Shown in pieces: positions 54,253-62,555 of a stretch of DNA of 64,000 nt. Made by a program: the position numbers and the translations under genes. This DNA comes from Pseudomonas graminis (GTDB lineage Bacteria > Pseudomonadota > Gammaproteobacteria > Pseudomonadales > Pseudomonadaceae), in NCBI RefSeq assembly GCF_002093745.1, contig NZ_MTSB01000006.1, positions 124,001-188,000 of the forward strand. Reading direction: 5' to 3'. The notes beneath the pieces were generated by a model, which was not told where the DNA came from, did no database searches, and saw only the letters and a list, made by a program, of their open reading frames with translations. Numbering within the stretch: the stretch's first letter is position 1; the number at the start of each line of letters is the position of its first letter.

Positions 54253-56139
54253 ATGTCGTTTTTCCAAAATGTGGCCCTCCAATCAGGTGAAAGCCTGAAC
54301 TCTCTTTTGATGCGAAAAGCGGAGCTCAACGGCTATGGTTGCGCTCAGGCGCTGTTGGGCGAACGAGGGCTCAAGTTAGCAGCCGCTTACTCGTCGCCAG
54401 AGCTCGCTCAAATCTGCGAATGTTTTGAGCTGAAAGAGGAACAGCTCAGTACAACTCTCATTGGCCAAACGCATTACCTTGGTCAACCCAGCTACCTTCG
54501 CAATGGCCATTCACCGGTCTGTCCAGAGTGCTTGGCCTCCGATGGATATGCTAAAGAGGCTTGGTCTCATCTGCTGGTCACAGCTTGTCCCACCCATGGC
54601 ATTGTGCTGCTTGGCAACTGCCCCGACTGCGAGAAACCGATCAGTTACCACCGACGCACGCTGGAGCTTTGTGACTGCGGGTACGATCTACGGCTTGCTG
54701 TTAGCGCCCAAGCGTCAGAGTTCGCAATGATATTATCCGCACTGATGGCTGATGCGGGTGTCGGCGAGCACAAAGGGTTTACCGAGATTTGCCGCCGTCA
54801 GGGATTCGAACCGCTGTTGCCTGACTTCTTAACGCTACTCGCGAAGCACCAAGCTCAACGAAGCGGTTTGCCGATGGCTAAACCTCGCTTCAGCAGTTCT
54901 TCACCTTTGCAAGATTCGCTGGTGATGGTGGGTTGTTTGGAGTCGTTGCTGAGTGATTGGCCAGCACGTTTTGATGCGGCCATGCAAAACCAACTTCGCT
55001 CAGGCCATGGCGTTGGTCTCGCCGAACGGATTGGATCTTGGTACAGGGAGTTATTCAGCACCTACTCATCCTCCAGCTTTGATTTCGTTCGAGATCAGTT
55101 CAGGGCACAAGTGGCTGAACACTTTGACGGGCGCTTAGGGCTCAATACGCGCGCGATGATGTTTGGGCCTGATAACGCTGAAGCGATGCAGTGGTTCTCA
55201 GCGGCAGAGGCTGCGCGCTTGTTAGGAGTTGCTCCAGATATTCTGGCCAACCTAGTGATCAAGCAAGCTGTGATCGGGAGGGTTCACCAGGAAGGTAAGA
55301 GTCGCTTTGTCGCCATTCAGCGCTCTACGCTTGATCAGATCGCATCAGCACGTGCTGAATACCTTTCCGCAACCGAGGCTCGCCGTCGACTGAACGTCTC
55401 AAAAATATTTTTTGAGCGTTTCGTGCAAGCCGGAGGCCTCCGCCGGTACAAACGTGATGAGCGGCCTGTGTTAGTCGCGGGCGAATTTTTAGCTACCGAG
55501 ATTGACGCAGTTGTTGCTCAGTTGATTAAACGGGTGCGTAAGAAAGCTCGGGTTTCTCTCCCCATCGGAATTCAGGACATTTCGGTAAGACACGGCATAT
55601 CCAATGCCAAGATTGTCGCGGTGCTCCAGGACATTTTGCAGGGAACGATCTGCCCGACGGGGCATGTGCCAGCTCTCCCTGGACTGGCAGGCTTACAGTT
55701 CGATCAGGCCGAAATCGAACAGCGTGTTCGAGACAACAATCCGGACGTCGCGCTCAGCGTAGACCACTTGGCCCAGATATCAGGGTGGAAACCTGCAGTG
55801 ATCAAGAAATGGATTCAGGGCGGATACCTTAATGCTGTCGAAGAGAAACATGGCAAAGCTAAGCGAGATGTAGTGCCTGTATCCGCGCTTGTTCGTTTTC
55901 TTCTGACATACGTTCCAACTGCTGAGATCTCCAAGCAGCTTGAGACCAAAACGCCCTATTTGCTCCAGTCCCTCCGGCCCGCGAAGATCGAATGCATTGT
56001 TCCGCCTCAGGAAGCAGGAGGAGCTCATCGTGGCCTGTTATTGCGGAGTGCTGACTTGGCACGCGGAGCTCAACTGCGTAAGCCCACTATCCGAGATTTG
56101 GCTAATCAAATGGCCCAGGTGGATTTTATCCAGTGTTAG
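54253..56139 (+). CDS. tniQ: TniQ/TnsD-type target selector, probably gyrB-specific
   Basis: This 628-aa protein is long for TniQ. The zinc site is C90-x2-C93 and C112-x2-H115 (CPEC, CPTH), followed by a second cluster C123-x2-C126 and C140-x-C142 (CPDC, CDC). The C-terminal half contains several helix-turn-helix-like blocks: WFSAAEAARLLGVAPDIL, YLSATEARRRLNVSKIF, VRHGISNAKIVAVL and LAQISGWKPAVIKKWIQ. This multi-HTH C-terminus is expected of a protein that recognises a fixed DNA sequence. Given the insertion site, that sequence is probably the gyrB 3' end. It is the last tns gene. Confidence 0.87.
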   Translation: MSFFQNVALQSGESLNSLLMRKAELNGYGCAQALLGERGLKLAAAYSSPELAQICECFELKEEQLSTTLIGQTHYLGQPSYLRNGHSPVCPECLASDGYAKEAWSHLLVTACPTHGIVLLGNCPDCEKPISYHRRTLELCDCGYDLRLAVSAQASEFAMILSALMADAGVGEHKGFTEICRRQGFEPLLPDFLTLLAKHQAQRSGLPMAKPRFSSSSPLQDSLVMVGCLESLLSDWPARFDAAMQNQLRSGHGVGLAERIGSWYRELFSTYSSSSFDFVRDQFRAQVAEHFDGRLGLNTRAMMFGPDNAEAMQWFSAAEAARLLGVAPDILANLVIKQAVIGRVHQEGKSRFVAIQRSTLDQIASARAEYLSATEARRRLNVSKIFFERFVQAGGLRRYKRDERPVLVAGEFLATEIDAVVAQLIKRVRKKARVSLPIGIQDISVRHGISNAKIVAVLQDILQGTICPTGHVPALPGLAGLQFDQAEIEQRVRDNNPDVALSVDHLAQISGWKPAVIKKWIQGGYLNAVEEKHGKAKRDVVPVSALVRFLLTYVPTAEISKQLETKTPYLLQSLRPAKIECIVPPQEAGGAHRGLLLRSADLARGAQLRKPTIRDLANQMAQVDFIQC

Positions 56140-56190
56140 CCGCCTGTGCGACAACGTAACCGGCGCCAGCTGGCGCATGGAGAGTCTGAA

Positions 56191-56589
56191 ATGCATTACC
56201 TCAGTGATGTGGTTGAAGTGCTTTATGGGCCAGGCCAGCCAATGTCTGGTTCCGAAATGAAGAACGATGAGGCGATTGCGTACGTCCGGCAACATTGTCC
56301 GCAGGCGCCTTTTTGCTTAGTCCGGGATTGGGTTTGGGTCGATTTGGATGTTAGCGATGTGCAGCGAGCAGATCTGCAAGAAGCCCGTTGTCAGCCCGTG
56401 ATTTTATATGCCCATACCGTCATACATGACAGTACCGATCAGTGGAGGTGTGGTGACTTTGTTCGAACCTCACCGCTACACGTTTTCCAAGATGGGTTTC
56501 TCTTTAAGACGTGCCGCACGGTTTACGTGCTGCTAGGCGGTGGGATGCGCAAGGTTTCAGCGCCTGATGTCCTAGAGCGCGTCCTCTAG
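56191..56589 (+). CDS. Hypothetical protein (132 aa)
   Basis: The ATG at 56191 follows GGAGAG at good spacing and opens MHYLSDVVEVLYGPGQPMSG. It resembles a family of uncharacterised Pseudomonas proteins that begin with a conserved LYGPGQPM and contain PFCLVRDWVWVD and PVILYAHTVIHDS; I recall such proteins as DUF6957-like but cannot verify this. The pattern suggests a mixed alpha/beta domain. No catalytic residues are apparent. Confidence 0.65.
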   Translation: MHYLSDVVEVLYGPGQPMSGSEMKNDEAIAYVRQHCPQAPFCLVRDWVWVDLDVSDVQRADLQEARCQPVILYAHTVIHDSTDQWRCGDFVRTSPLHVFQDGFLFKTCRTVYVLLGGGMRKVSAPDVLERVL

Positions 56590-56716
56590 AGCTGTATGAA
56601 ATTGCTCGGGGCCTATCTAGCTGACCGAGTTGAAGGATGATCATCGACAAGTTTGCCCATGACAGCTTGCCCATGTCAGACGCCCCGCCACTCAGTGACC
56701 GTTTGAGGAAAAGACG

Positions 56717-57454
56717 ATGCGCATTCACCTGCTCTCCGATTTACACAACGAGTTTGAGCCCTACCTACCGTCAAAACTGGATGTGGATTTGGTGATCCTG
56801 TCCGGCGATATTGATATCAAAACCCGTGGGGTTGCTTGGGCCGGTAAAGCTTTCACCTGCCCTGTGCTGTATGTGCCTGGCAATCACGAGTACTACGGTG
56901 GTCATCTCACCAAGACGCTGGAGAAAATGCGCTTGGCATGTGACAGTCATGTCCAGATTCTTGATCTCGAACAGGTCGTCATAGAAGGCGTCCGCTTTCT
57001 GGGTGCCACAGCGTGGACGGATTTTTCAGCTACCGGCAACGCTCCACTGGCATCCATAAGCGCCCAAAATCTAATGAACGATTTTCGGCAAATCCGTACC
57101 GAAAATTACCGGCGTATTCGGCCAAGTGACTTGGTTGAGAGGTCTGTGAATGCGCGAGAGTGGTTGTGGGCGAGACTGAAAGAGCCATACGACGGCGCGA
57201 CGGTGGTGATCACACACCATGCTCCTTCGCTACGATCCCTTCAGGACAACCCGCATGCTGGTGGTCATATGGATGCTGCCTATGCAAATCGTTGGGAACA
57301 TCTCATGGGTAGCGATCGGGCCAATTTGTGGGTACATGGCCATTCACACACAGCGGTGGACTATGACGTTGAAGGCACCAGAGTGGTATGCAATCCGCGT
57401 GGGTATCCAAATGAAGATACCGGTTTCGATGCTGGTTTAGTGTTAACGGTTTAA
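56717..57454 (+). CDS. Calcineurin-like metallophosphoesterase
   Basis: This 245-aa protein has the dimetal phosphoesterase motifs in order: LLSDLHNEF (D-x-H), LSGDID, VPGNHEYYGG, ITHHAPS and HGHSHTAVDY. These proteins hydrolyse phosphate mono- or diesters, including nucleotides and nucleic acids. It is preceded by GAGGAAAAGACG. A cargo gene, possibly acting in nucleotide signalling or defence; the substrate is unknown. Confidence 0.9.
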   Translation: MRIHLLSDLHNEFEPYLPSKLDVDLVILSGDIDIKTRGVAWAGKAFTCPVLYVPGNHEYYGGHLTKTLEKMRLACDSHVQILDLEQVVIEGVRFLGATAWTDFSATGNAPLASISAQNLMNDFRQIRTENYRRIRPSDLVERSVNAREWLWARLKEPYDGATVVITHHAPSLRSLQDNPHAGGHMDAAYANRWEHLMGSDRANLWVHGHSHTAVDYDVEGTRVVCNPRGYPNEDTGFDAGLVLTV

Positions 57455-57469
57455 TCGAGGAGAGGTTCA

Positions 57470-57826
57470 GTGGATAGCCTTTCCCGCTACTCCAGATGCC
57501 GCCTGGCTCGGGCTTATAGCTGCTATTTTCCTGAGCTGGTTACGGCTTTTCTTACCAATGTCATCATCGTGTCCTGCTGCGGATATGGCGTAATGTACCG
57601 GCATGTGAAGGCAAGTCGAGTAGGATATTTCCAAGACGGTCACAGGTTACGAACCTCTGACATTCTCCATGCAGACCGCTATGGCTCGTTTTGGGCACTG
57701 CGGACAGTCAGCGGAAGCTTTTATGTGATTGCCAGTTTTCATCGTAAGGGTGGCCGACAGTCGCTGCAGACTTTCCTCAGGCTTCGTTCAAAGGGCATTC
57801 ATCTGACGCCAGAGCGGTTGCAGTGA
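57470..57826 (+). CDS. Hypothetical protein (118 aa)
   Basis: GTG start at 57470 with GAGGAGAGG upstream. The C-terminal half (VKASRVGYFQDGHRLRTSDI, FYVIASFHRKGGRQS) looks like a small beta-rich domain; the N-terminal 40 residues are Cys-rich and moderately hydrophobic. No family recognised. It follows the phosphoesterase by 15 bp, so an operon is likely. Confidence 0.5.
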   Translation: MDSLSRYSRCRLARAYSCYFPELVTAFLTNVIIVSCCGYGVMYRHVKASRVGYFQDGHRLRTSDILHADRYGSFWALRTVSGSFYVIASFHRKGGRQSLQTFLRLRSKGIHLTPERLQ

Positions 57827-58101
57827 CAATCATTCTTTCAAATTAATGATACCCGGTGCCTACAACAGTACAGACGGCGAACCCTCGCGAAGAATCGACG
57901 GTAACCCGGTTCACGGGGCGCGAACTGCGTCTTTCTCATTACCTGGTGGCATGCAGCGGATCAACGGGCCAAACGACCTATAGTTAGCCGTTGAGCGGGT
58001 CGTGGCTGAGGATTGCTTCGGCTGGCTCTGTATCTTATGAGCCGCTTGCGTGCTCATTCAACGACCTGTCTGGCCGAGGCCAAAGATTTTATGCCGAATT
58101 A
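57827..58101. other. Gap after the phosphoesterase operon
   Basis: About 275 bp with no convincing gene, strong terminator or repeat. It separates plus-strand cargo from the minus-strand recombinase/ParB module. Confidence 0.4.
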
Positions 58102-58287
58102 TTAAAATCCAATAATTATTCGTGAGCCATAATTCCAAGACGGAATCTCGGCTTCCATACTACGACGTGCGCCTATGCGCCATTGGATGATCCAATGTCC
58201 CTCCAACGAGGTATATCGAATACGAATAGCATCTGGATACATCCGGTTGGCACCATCAACCCTCGGCAGTGGTGCTCTGTAAATCAT
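58102..58287 (-). CDS. Small downstream ORF of the ParB module (61 aa)
   Basis: A minus-strand ORF overlapping the last 32 bp of the ParB/RepB-like gene. Its later part (MYPDAIRIRYTSLEGHWI) looks protein-like and it has the same orientation as the module. It may instead be a chance frame; no ribosome site is obvious. Confidence 0.3.
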   Translation of the reverse strand: MIYRAPLPRVDGANRMYPDAIRIRYTSLEGHWIIQWRIGARRSMEAEIPSWNYGSRIIIGF

Positions 58288-59227
58288 CTTCGGGCCCGTT
58301 GTCTGCCCAAGGCAGTTCGGTCAACTCGGCAATGGACTGGAATTCTTTCAGGTACTCTGGTTGGTGCCGAGCTAACCACCGCACAACGGCAGCGTTGGCG
58401 AGAAGCTTGGTCAGGTAGCCTTTTATAACCGTCAAATGAAGGACATCAGGCCCATAGTCCTCTTCGACTGTCTTGATCTGCATCTGCAAGGCAGCTAGCT
58501 CGCGCTCCAAGCGTGCCATGGACTCCGCAGAAACCTGATGATCTTGAGAAGGCTTTTTTATCATCACGAGCTGGTCGGGTGGTGTGGCCGCTAATAGTGC
58601 TTTAGCAAGGAGAACCGATAGGTTTTTGTTCCCAATCATCAGTTCTGCTGCTTCGATTTGCCTTAAGGGTTTCATCTGCCGTAACAGGTTAAATACATTG
58701 GCCGGGCAGTCCGTGTCACCCAAAAGGGCTACGACCTCTGCGCAAATACCATTAAGCAGGCGAAATCTCTGCCTGATGGTCTGCGGTGATAGCCCGAGGG
58801 CTTTACCAAGCCTTTCGGCTGATACGCCTCGTTCCATTGCTCGTACGATCATTTTGTTACTTTGGACAGCGGATAATCGATTAGTACGTTTATTGTACGA
58901 ATAAGTATCATCGTCAGTTGCTACCAAGCAATCTACTTTTAGCTCGCCTAAATCTTTCAGAACTTCAATGCGCAGATGGCCATCGAGCAGAAAATATTGT
59001 CCACTGGTGCCCGGTGCAGGTGTGACAGCTGGCGGCTCCACTAGTCCTACATCTTGGATAGAGGCAAGAATTTGATGATACTTAGTACTCTCTTTGACCG
59101 CAGGACGTAAGACCTTCAGCGGCAGAATATTAATGATTTCGACTCGAACGCATTCGTCCAGAAAAGCATTGTTGGGAGCATATATTGGCTGTGTTTTATC
59201 AGGGCTTAATTTTCGGTTAGACATCAC
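58256..59227 (-). CDS. ParB/RepB-like partition protein
   Basis: This 323-aa protein has a ParB N-terminal nuclease-like fold (LLDGHLRIEVLKDLGELKVDC), then an HTH (ERLGKALGLSPQTIRQRFRL) and a RepB-like C-terminal helical region (LERELAALQMQIKTVEEDYG). Such proteins bind DNA, often as partners of recombinases in mobile islands; no ParA is encoded here. The start overlaps the upstream ParB-like gene by 4 bp, so the module is cotranscribed. Confidence 0.85.
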   Translation of the reverse strand: MMSNRKLSPDKTQPIYAPNNAFLDECVRVEIINILPLKVLRPAVKESTKYHQILASIQDVGLVEPPAVTPAPGTSGQYFLLDGHLRIEVLKDLGELKVDCLVATDDDTYSYNKRTNRLSAVQSNKMIVRAMERGVSAERLGKALGLSPQTIRQRFRLLNGICAEVVALLGDTDCPANVFNLLRQMKPLRQIEAAELMIGNKNLSVLLAKALLAATPPDQLVMIKKPSQDHQVSAESMARLERELAALQMQIKTVEEDYGPDVLHLTVIKGYLTKLLANAAVVRWLARHQPEYLKEFQSIAELTELPWADNGPEDDLQSTTAEG

Positions 59228-60135
59228 AAGCCTCCTCTATTCGATAGTCTAGCCTGTATCAGCTTTGGCATCGAATCTAGGTGTTCTGTAGAAAGTAGCT
59301 TTTCGAAATCACTGACGGCCAAAAGCTCTTTTATAGCTTGGATTGAGAAAACAACACGGTCGTGAGTAAATGCTGCTTTTTTCACCATCAAACGCTGCCG
59401 CTCAGCCTCCCGCTCAAACAAATGCCTCAAGTCAGTTGGGGTAAGCCTTTTTTTCTTATTTTGGCTAACGCCCAAGGGATTTCCGCGTACAAGCTTGTCC
59501 TTCTTGGCCCGGAGCTCCAGGAGGTGCCGTAGTTTGGTGATTTTCTTTCCTCTGATCCCTCGTTCGTAAGCGTCGGTGAGTAAATCTTGAATATCACTTT
59601 CACTGCTCCGAGCGATATCCGTCGCCATGCTCAATGGGATCAGCCCGGTTTCAACAGCCGAGAGGAGTTTTTCTTCACCTCGCTCAATCAGATTAACAAT
59701 CATGTTGACCCATGAGGATGTACTACCAATTATGGTTGCGATTTCCGCATCTGTTTTGCCTCGGCCTTTTAAGCGCCCCACTTCATTCATAAGGTCGATC
59801 GGACGATGTTGCCTTCGCGCAACGTTTTCCACCAAACTCATGACAAGGCAATCTTCTTCCGCCGAGTCGATCACGAAAGCTGGAATCTCAGTAGCCTCTA
59901 GAGCCAGGAACGCTTCTAAACGACCTTGTCCGCATACAAGGTCATAGTTGAAAGACCCTTGAGTTGACACTCTGCGGCTGACAGTAATCGGGCGTTTGAG
60001 TCCGACTGTTTTGATATTTTCGATAAGCTCATGGTGGATTTTCTTGTTTCTCGTTCGCGGGTTAAGTATATGAATTTCTGCGATAGGTATAAGTGCGATA
60101 CGGTCGCGTGTGGTTAAGGGGACGGTCATTGACAA
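59224..60135 (-). CDS. ParB-like nuclease-domain protein
   Basis: This 303-aa protein has a ParB N-terminal domain (IAEIHILNPRTRNKKI, YDLVCGQGRLEAFLALE with the G-x-G-R-x-E/L motif, VENVARRQH) and a central HTH-like KGRGKTDAEIATIIG. It is related to but distinct from its neighbour. The start overlaps the recombinase stop by about 10 bp. It probably acts with the recombinase or in stabilising the element. Confidence 0.87.
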   Translation of the reverse strand: MSMTVPLTTRDRIALIPIAEIHILNPRTRNKKIHHELIENIKTVGLKRPITVSRRVSTQGSFNYDLVCGQGRLEAFLALEATEIPAFVIDSAEEDCLVMSLVENVARRQHRPIDLMNEVGRLKGRGKTDAEIATIIGSTSSWVNMIVNLIERGEEKLLSAVETGLIPLSMATDIARSSESDIQDLLTDAYERGIRGKKITKLRHLLELRAKKDKLVRGNPLGVSQNKKKRLTPTDLRHLFEREAERQRLMVKKAAFTHDRVVFSIQAIKELLAVSDFEKLLSTEHLDSMPKLIQARLSNRGGL

Positions 60136-61697
60136 GCCTCCTTCAGAGAGCAGCGGGCAGCAAGCCCATCAAGTACATCCAGAGTTTGGAAACAGTAGCT
60201 GTCTATCAGAGGGCTGTTTTCTTCTGCCATTTTCTGTGGCCAGGCGCCCATGTCTATAAGTGGAACGAGGTAATAGTCCCGGACTTGAAGGTTTGCTCGC
60301 TCCATGCGCACAGCAATGGTGATATCTGGTGCCAGGCTAATGTCGAATCTCAGTTTCCATCGAAGAGTGCCTGCCGGAGTTGAGTGACAGCGGGCGATAA
60401 CTACAGATGCCGTCCACTCACCGTTAACTGTTAATACGTCATTCTGAGCACTGATTTCTACACTCGCTCCAGCGTTTTCCAAGTGTTTTATTACGTCTTC
60501 AAAAACCTGTGGATGTAGTTGTCGTAGAGACCGATTGATATCCATATATCGATAATCTCGGTCTGGTGCGTAACCGATGAGGGTATAGGCGCGTAAAAGT
60601 CCACCAAAACGACTTATGTAAACAGTGCTGGAGGGCATGTTGTCCTGCTCGTCAATGAGCATCCCAGATAATGAGCCTGCCTGTTGAAGTAAGGCGCGGA
60701 GCAGTTCTAGCATTTGTGTATCATCTAGGCGGTGTGAACGCTGCAGGATGATTTCGCGAGCGCAGGTAAAAACCTCTAGTGAAACAATTCCTTGAAATGC
60801 GCCATCACAGCGTATCCACTTGTCGGGCGGGTTGCGGCTGCTACGTTTGCGTAGCTTGGATGATGTTTTGTTGTATACGTTGTTGCCAATATATTTCTCA
60901 TTGGTCAGCACCTCGTGGACGCTGCTACGGCTCCAAGGACGATCAAAGTCGGTGAGCACACCGTCAGCATTAAGTGCGTTAGCAATTTCGCGTTCGTTCA
61001 TCCCGTTGTGGATGAATCGGTGATAGATGTGTTGAACGATTTCTATCTCAGCTTCAGGCCCAGGAATTAGGATGACCCTGTCCGTCTGAATGCTTTTTTG
61101 CTGCCCCCGCGACAGTTCTGCCTTGAACTCATTTTTCTCATCAATCAGAGCGCGGCGCAGTCCATACCCTGCGGGCCCGCCCTGATGGAAACCCTTTTCC
61201 ACAAGGCGGCATTGGCCAGCGAAAACTTTTTGAGAGAGCTCGCGACTGTACTCTCCTGCCATTGAACGTTTGATACCTTTATAAATCGTTGCCAGAGGCG
61301 AACCATCGTTCTCGAAGGGCTCTGCGCAATACACCACCTGGATGCCTGAGCTGGTACAGAGGTATTCATAATGAGCGCTCTCGTCTGTGTTCTGAAAGCG
61401 CCCCCAGCGACTGACGTCATAAACCAGAATAATTTGGAACTGAACATTTCCCGCCTGGACGTCATCGAGCAACCTACGCAGAGCGTCGCGGCCCCCGATG
61501 TCTAAGCCGCTTTTGCCTTCATCACGATAGGTTTTTACAATGTCCATGCCATGGCTCAGGGCGTAAGCATGAATAGCAGCCGATTGGTTTTCGGTGGAAT
61601 AGCGTTGGTGATCAGTCGACATGCGAACGTATTCCGCAGCCGCTATCAAGCCGTCGGAGTAGTCTTCTAGTCTTTTTCGCATGGACGGAGAGGACAA
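60126..61697 (-). CDS. Large serine recombinase
   Basis: This 523-aa recombinase has the resolvase catalytic domain (about residues 18-160): YVRMSTDHQ with R25 and the nucleophile S27, then YDVSRWGRFQN with R97 and R100. A recombinase domain follows (about 170-300, GGPAGYGLRR, NEKYIGNNVYNK). The remaining C-terminal 200 residues have no recognised zinc ribbon. It starts about 480 bp from the transposon end and heads the three-gene module with two ParB-like proteins. It may be an island integrated in the transposon or an internal switch. No attachment sites could be identified. Confidence 0.9.
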   Translation of the reverse strand: MSSPSMRKRLEDYSDGLIAAAEYVRMSTDHQRYSTENQSAAIHAYALSHGMDIVKTYRDEGKSGLDIGGRDALRRLLDDVQAGNVQFQIILVYDVSRWGRFQNTDESAHYEYLCTSSGIQVVYCAEPFENDGSPLATIYKGIKRSMAGEYSRELSQKVFAGQCRLVEKGFHQGGPAGYGLRRALIDEKNEFKAELSRGQQKSIQTDRVILIPGPEAEIEIVQHIYHRFIHNGMNEREIANALNADGVLTDFDRPWSRSSVHEVLTNEKYIGNNVYNKTSSKLRKRSSRNPPDKWIRCDGAFQGIVSLEVFTCAREIILQRSHRLDDTQMLELLRALLQQAGSLSGMLIDEQDNMPSSTVYISRFGGLLRAYTLIGYAPDRDYRYMDINRSLRQLHPQVFEDVIKHLENAGASVEISAQNDVLTVNGEWTASVVIARCHSTPAGTLRWKLRFDISLAPDITIAVRMERANLQVRDYYLVPLIDMGAWPQKMAEENSPLIDSYCFQTLDVLDGLAARCSLKEACQ

Positions 61698-62040
61698 GGC
61701 AGGCCTCCTCTAGACCAGAAAATTCCGGCCCATTCTATTCAGCCTAGCGTTGCTTTATGACCTGATGGTGACAAGGCATGGAGCAGACGCTAGGTGGGTT
61801 ACAAGGCTATGGGGTACAGGTTTGCTGACTCCTCCTGCTCAACTGCGATGCTTTCATAAGACTTATATGGACTACAAATTCTGTTAGCAGTCGGCGAGAA
61901 AAATGCCTGTTCCATGCTGGCTGGAATCCCTGTAACCTTAGGGAAATTGCCAATTTGTCAATCTGGGTTACGCATTGAACTCTTTGAGTGGGCGGCGTAG
62001 CGGATATGTAGTGCGGTCAGCGCGCAGTTCTTCTGGCTTG
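61698..62040. other. Right-arm non-coding stretch before the end repeats
   Basis: About 340 bp with no gene. It should contain the promoter of the recombinase operon. No obvious repeat or att-like sequence was found. Confidence 0.4.
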
Positions 62041-62181
62041 CGGAAAATGACAATAAGTTGCGCTCGTTGGACGGAAGATGACATCTTGTTTGACGCGTTC
62101 ATGTCATTAATCTTGCCCAATTCGTTCTTAAGTCATTGATTTTTATAGCGTGACGGATGACATTCATGTTGCCCGCCGACA
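62041..62181. repeat. Right end with five TnsB-type sites
   Basis: Reading inward from the terminus (reverse strand): R1 GGGCAACATGAATGTCAT (62154-62174), R2 AAAAATCAATGACTTAAG (about 62127-62146), R3 GGGCAAGATTAATGACATG (62096-62118), R4 GCGTCAAACAAGATGTCAT (62072-62096) and R5 GCGCAACTTATTGTCAT (62041-62063). R2 is the weakest. The shared core is GNNCAAxxTTATTGTCAT-like, matching the left-end sites. The sites are closely packed, like a Tn7 right end. The terminus is TTGCCCGCCGACA. Confidence 0.75.
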
Positions 62182-62186
62182 GGACG
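62182..62186. repeat. Target-site duplication, right copy (GGACG)
   Basis: Identical to 34174-34178 and directly after the right terminus, confirming the element boundary. Confidence 0.93.
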
Positions 62187-62202
62187 CTTGATCAAACATC
62201 AA

Positions 62203-62225
62203 CCCCGGCGAAAGCCGGGGTTTTT
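62203..62225 (+). terminator. Displaced native gyrB terminator
   Basis: CCCCGGC, loop GAAA and GCCGGGG followed by a T-run lie 17 bp after the target duplication. Removing the transposon would put this hairpin about 30 bp after gyrB, so it is the original gyrB terminator. Confidence 0.85.
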
Positions 62226-62400
62226 GTTTGTGTGGCTCAATTGCCTGATCGATCCGGAGGGCGCGCTTCACCCTCCCCTCACCGTCCCTTAGCCTATTTT
62301 TATTGAAGGCGACGTCCACGGGTGTGCAGGCCATTGCTGACTCATTGTGGTTCGATCAGCCCTGGTGTAGGTGACGGTTCCCCTTAATCGCGCGCCAACA

Positions 62401-62429
62401 AAAAACCGACCTCAAAGAGGTCGGTTTTT
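62401..62429. terminator. Bidirectional terminator in the gyrB-plsC gap
   Basis: AAAAACCGACCTC, loop AAA and GAGGTCGGTTTTT form a 13-bp stem. It ends the minus-strand plsC transcript and any remaining plus-strand read-through. Confidence 0.9.
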
Positions 62430-62555
62430 ATTCATCACGGAAACTTATGCACGGTTTGGAGGTTTTAATCGCGGTGGGAAATAAGCAGTGGAATTAGGGA
62501 GTTACCGTCGTTTTCCAATGCTTTTTCAAAAACCGTACACAGGTTATCCACAAAA

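Larger units (their letters stand above)
34179..62181. mobile_element. 28,003-bp Tn7-like transposon inserted at the gyrB 3' end
   Basis: Left terminus TGTCGACGGGCAA and right terminus TTGCCCGCCGACA are inverted repeats with one mismatch, both beginning TGTCG and flanked by the 5-bp duplication GGACG. Each end carries arrays of about 20-bp repeats resembling CAA(A)GTTAATTGTCAT. Inside are tnsA-tnsB-tnsC-tniQ (50626-56139), the full machinery of a heteromeric Tn7-like transposase. Cargo is a type I restriction system with accessory genes, an AAA ATPase/subtilase pair, a HAD hydrolase, a phosphoesterase, unknown proteins and a recombinase/ParB module. It starts six bases past the gyrB stop, so gyrB is unharmed. 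The element appears complete. Confidence 0.93.
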
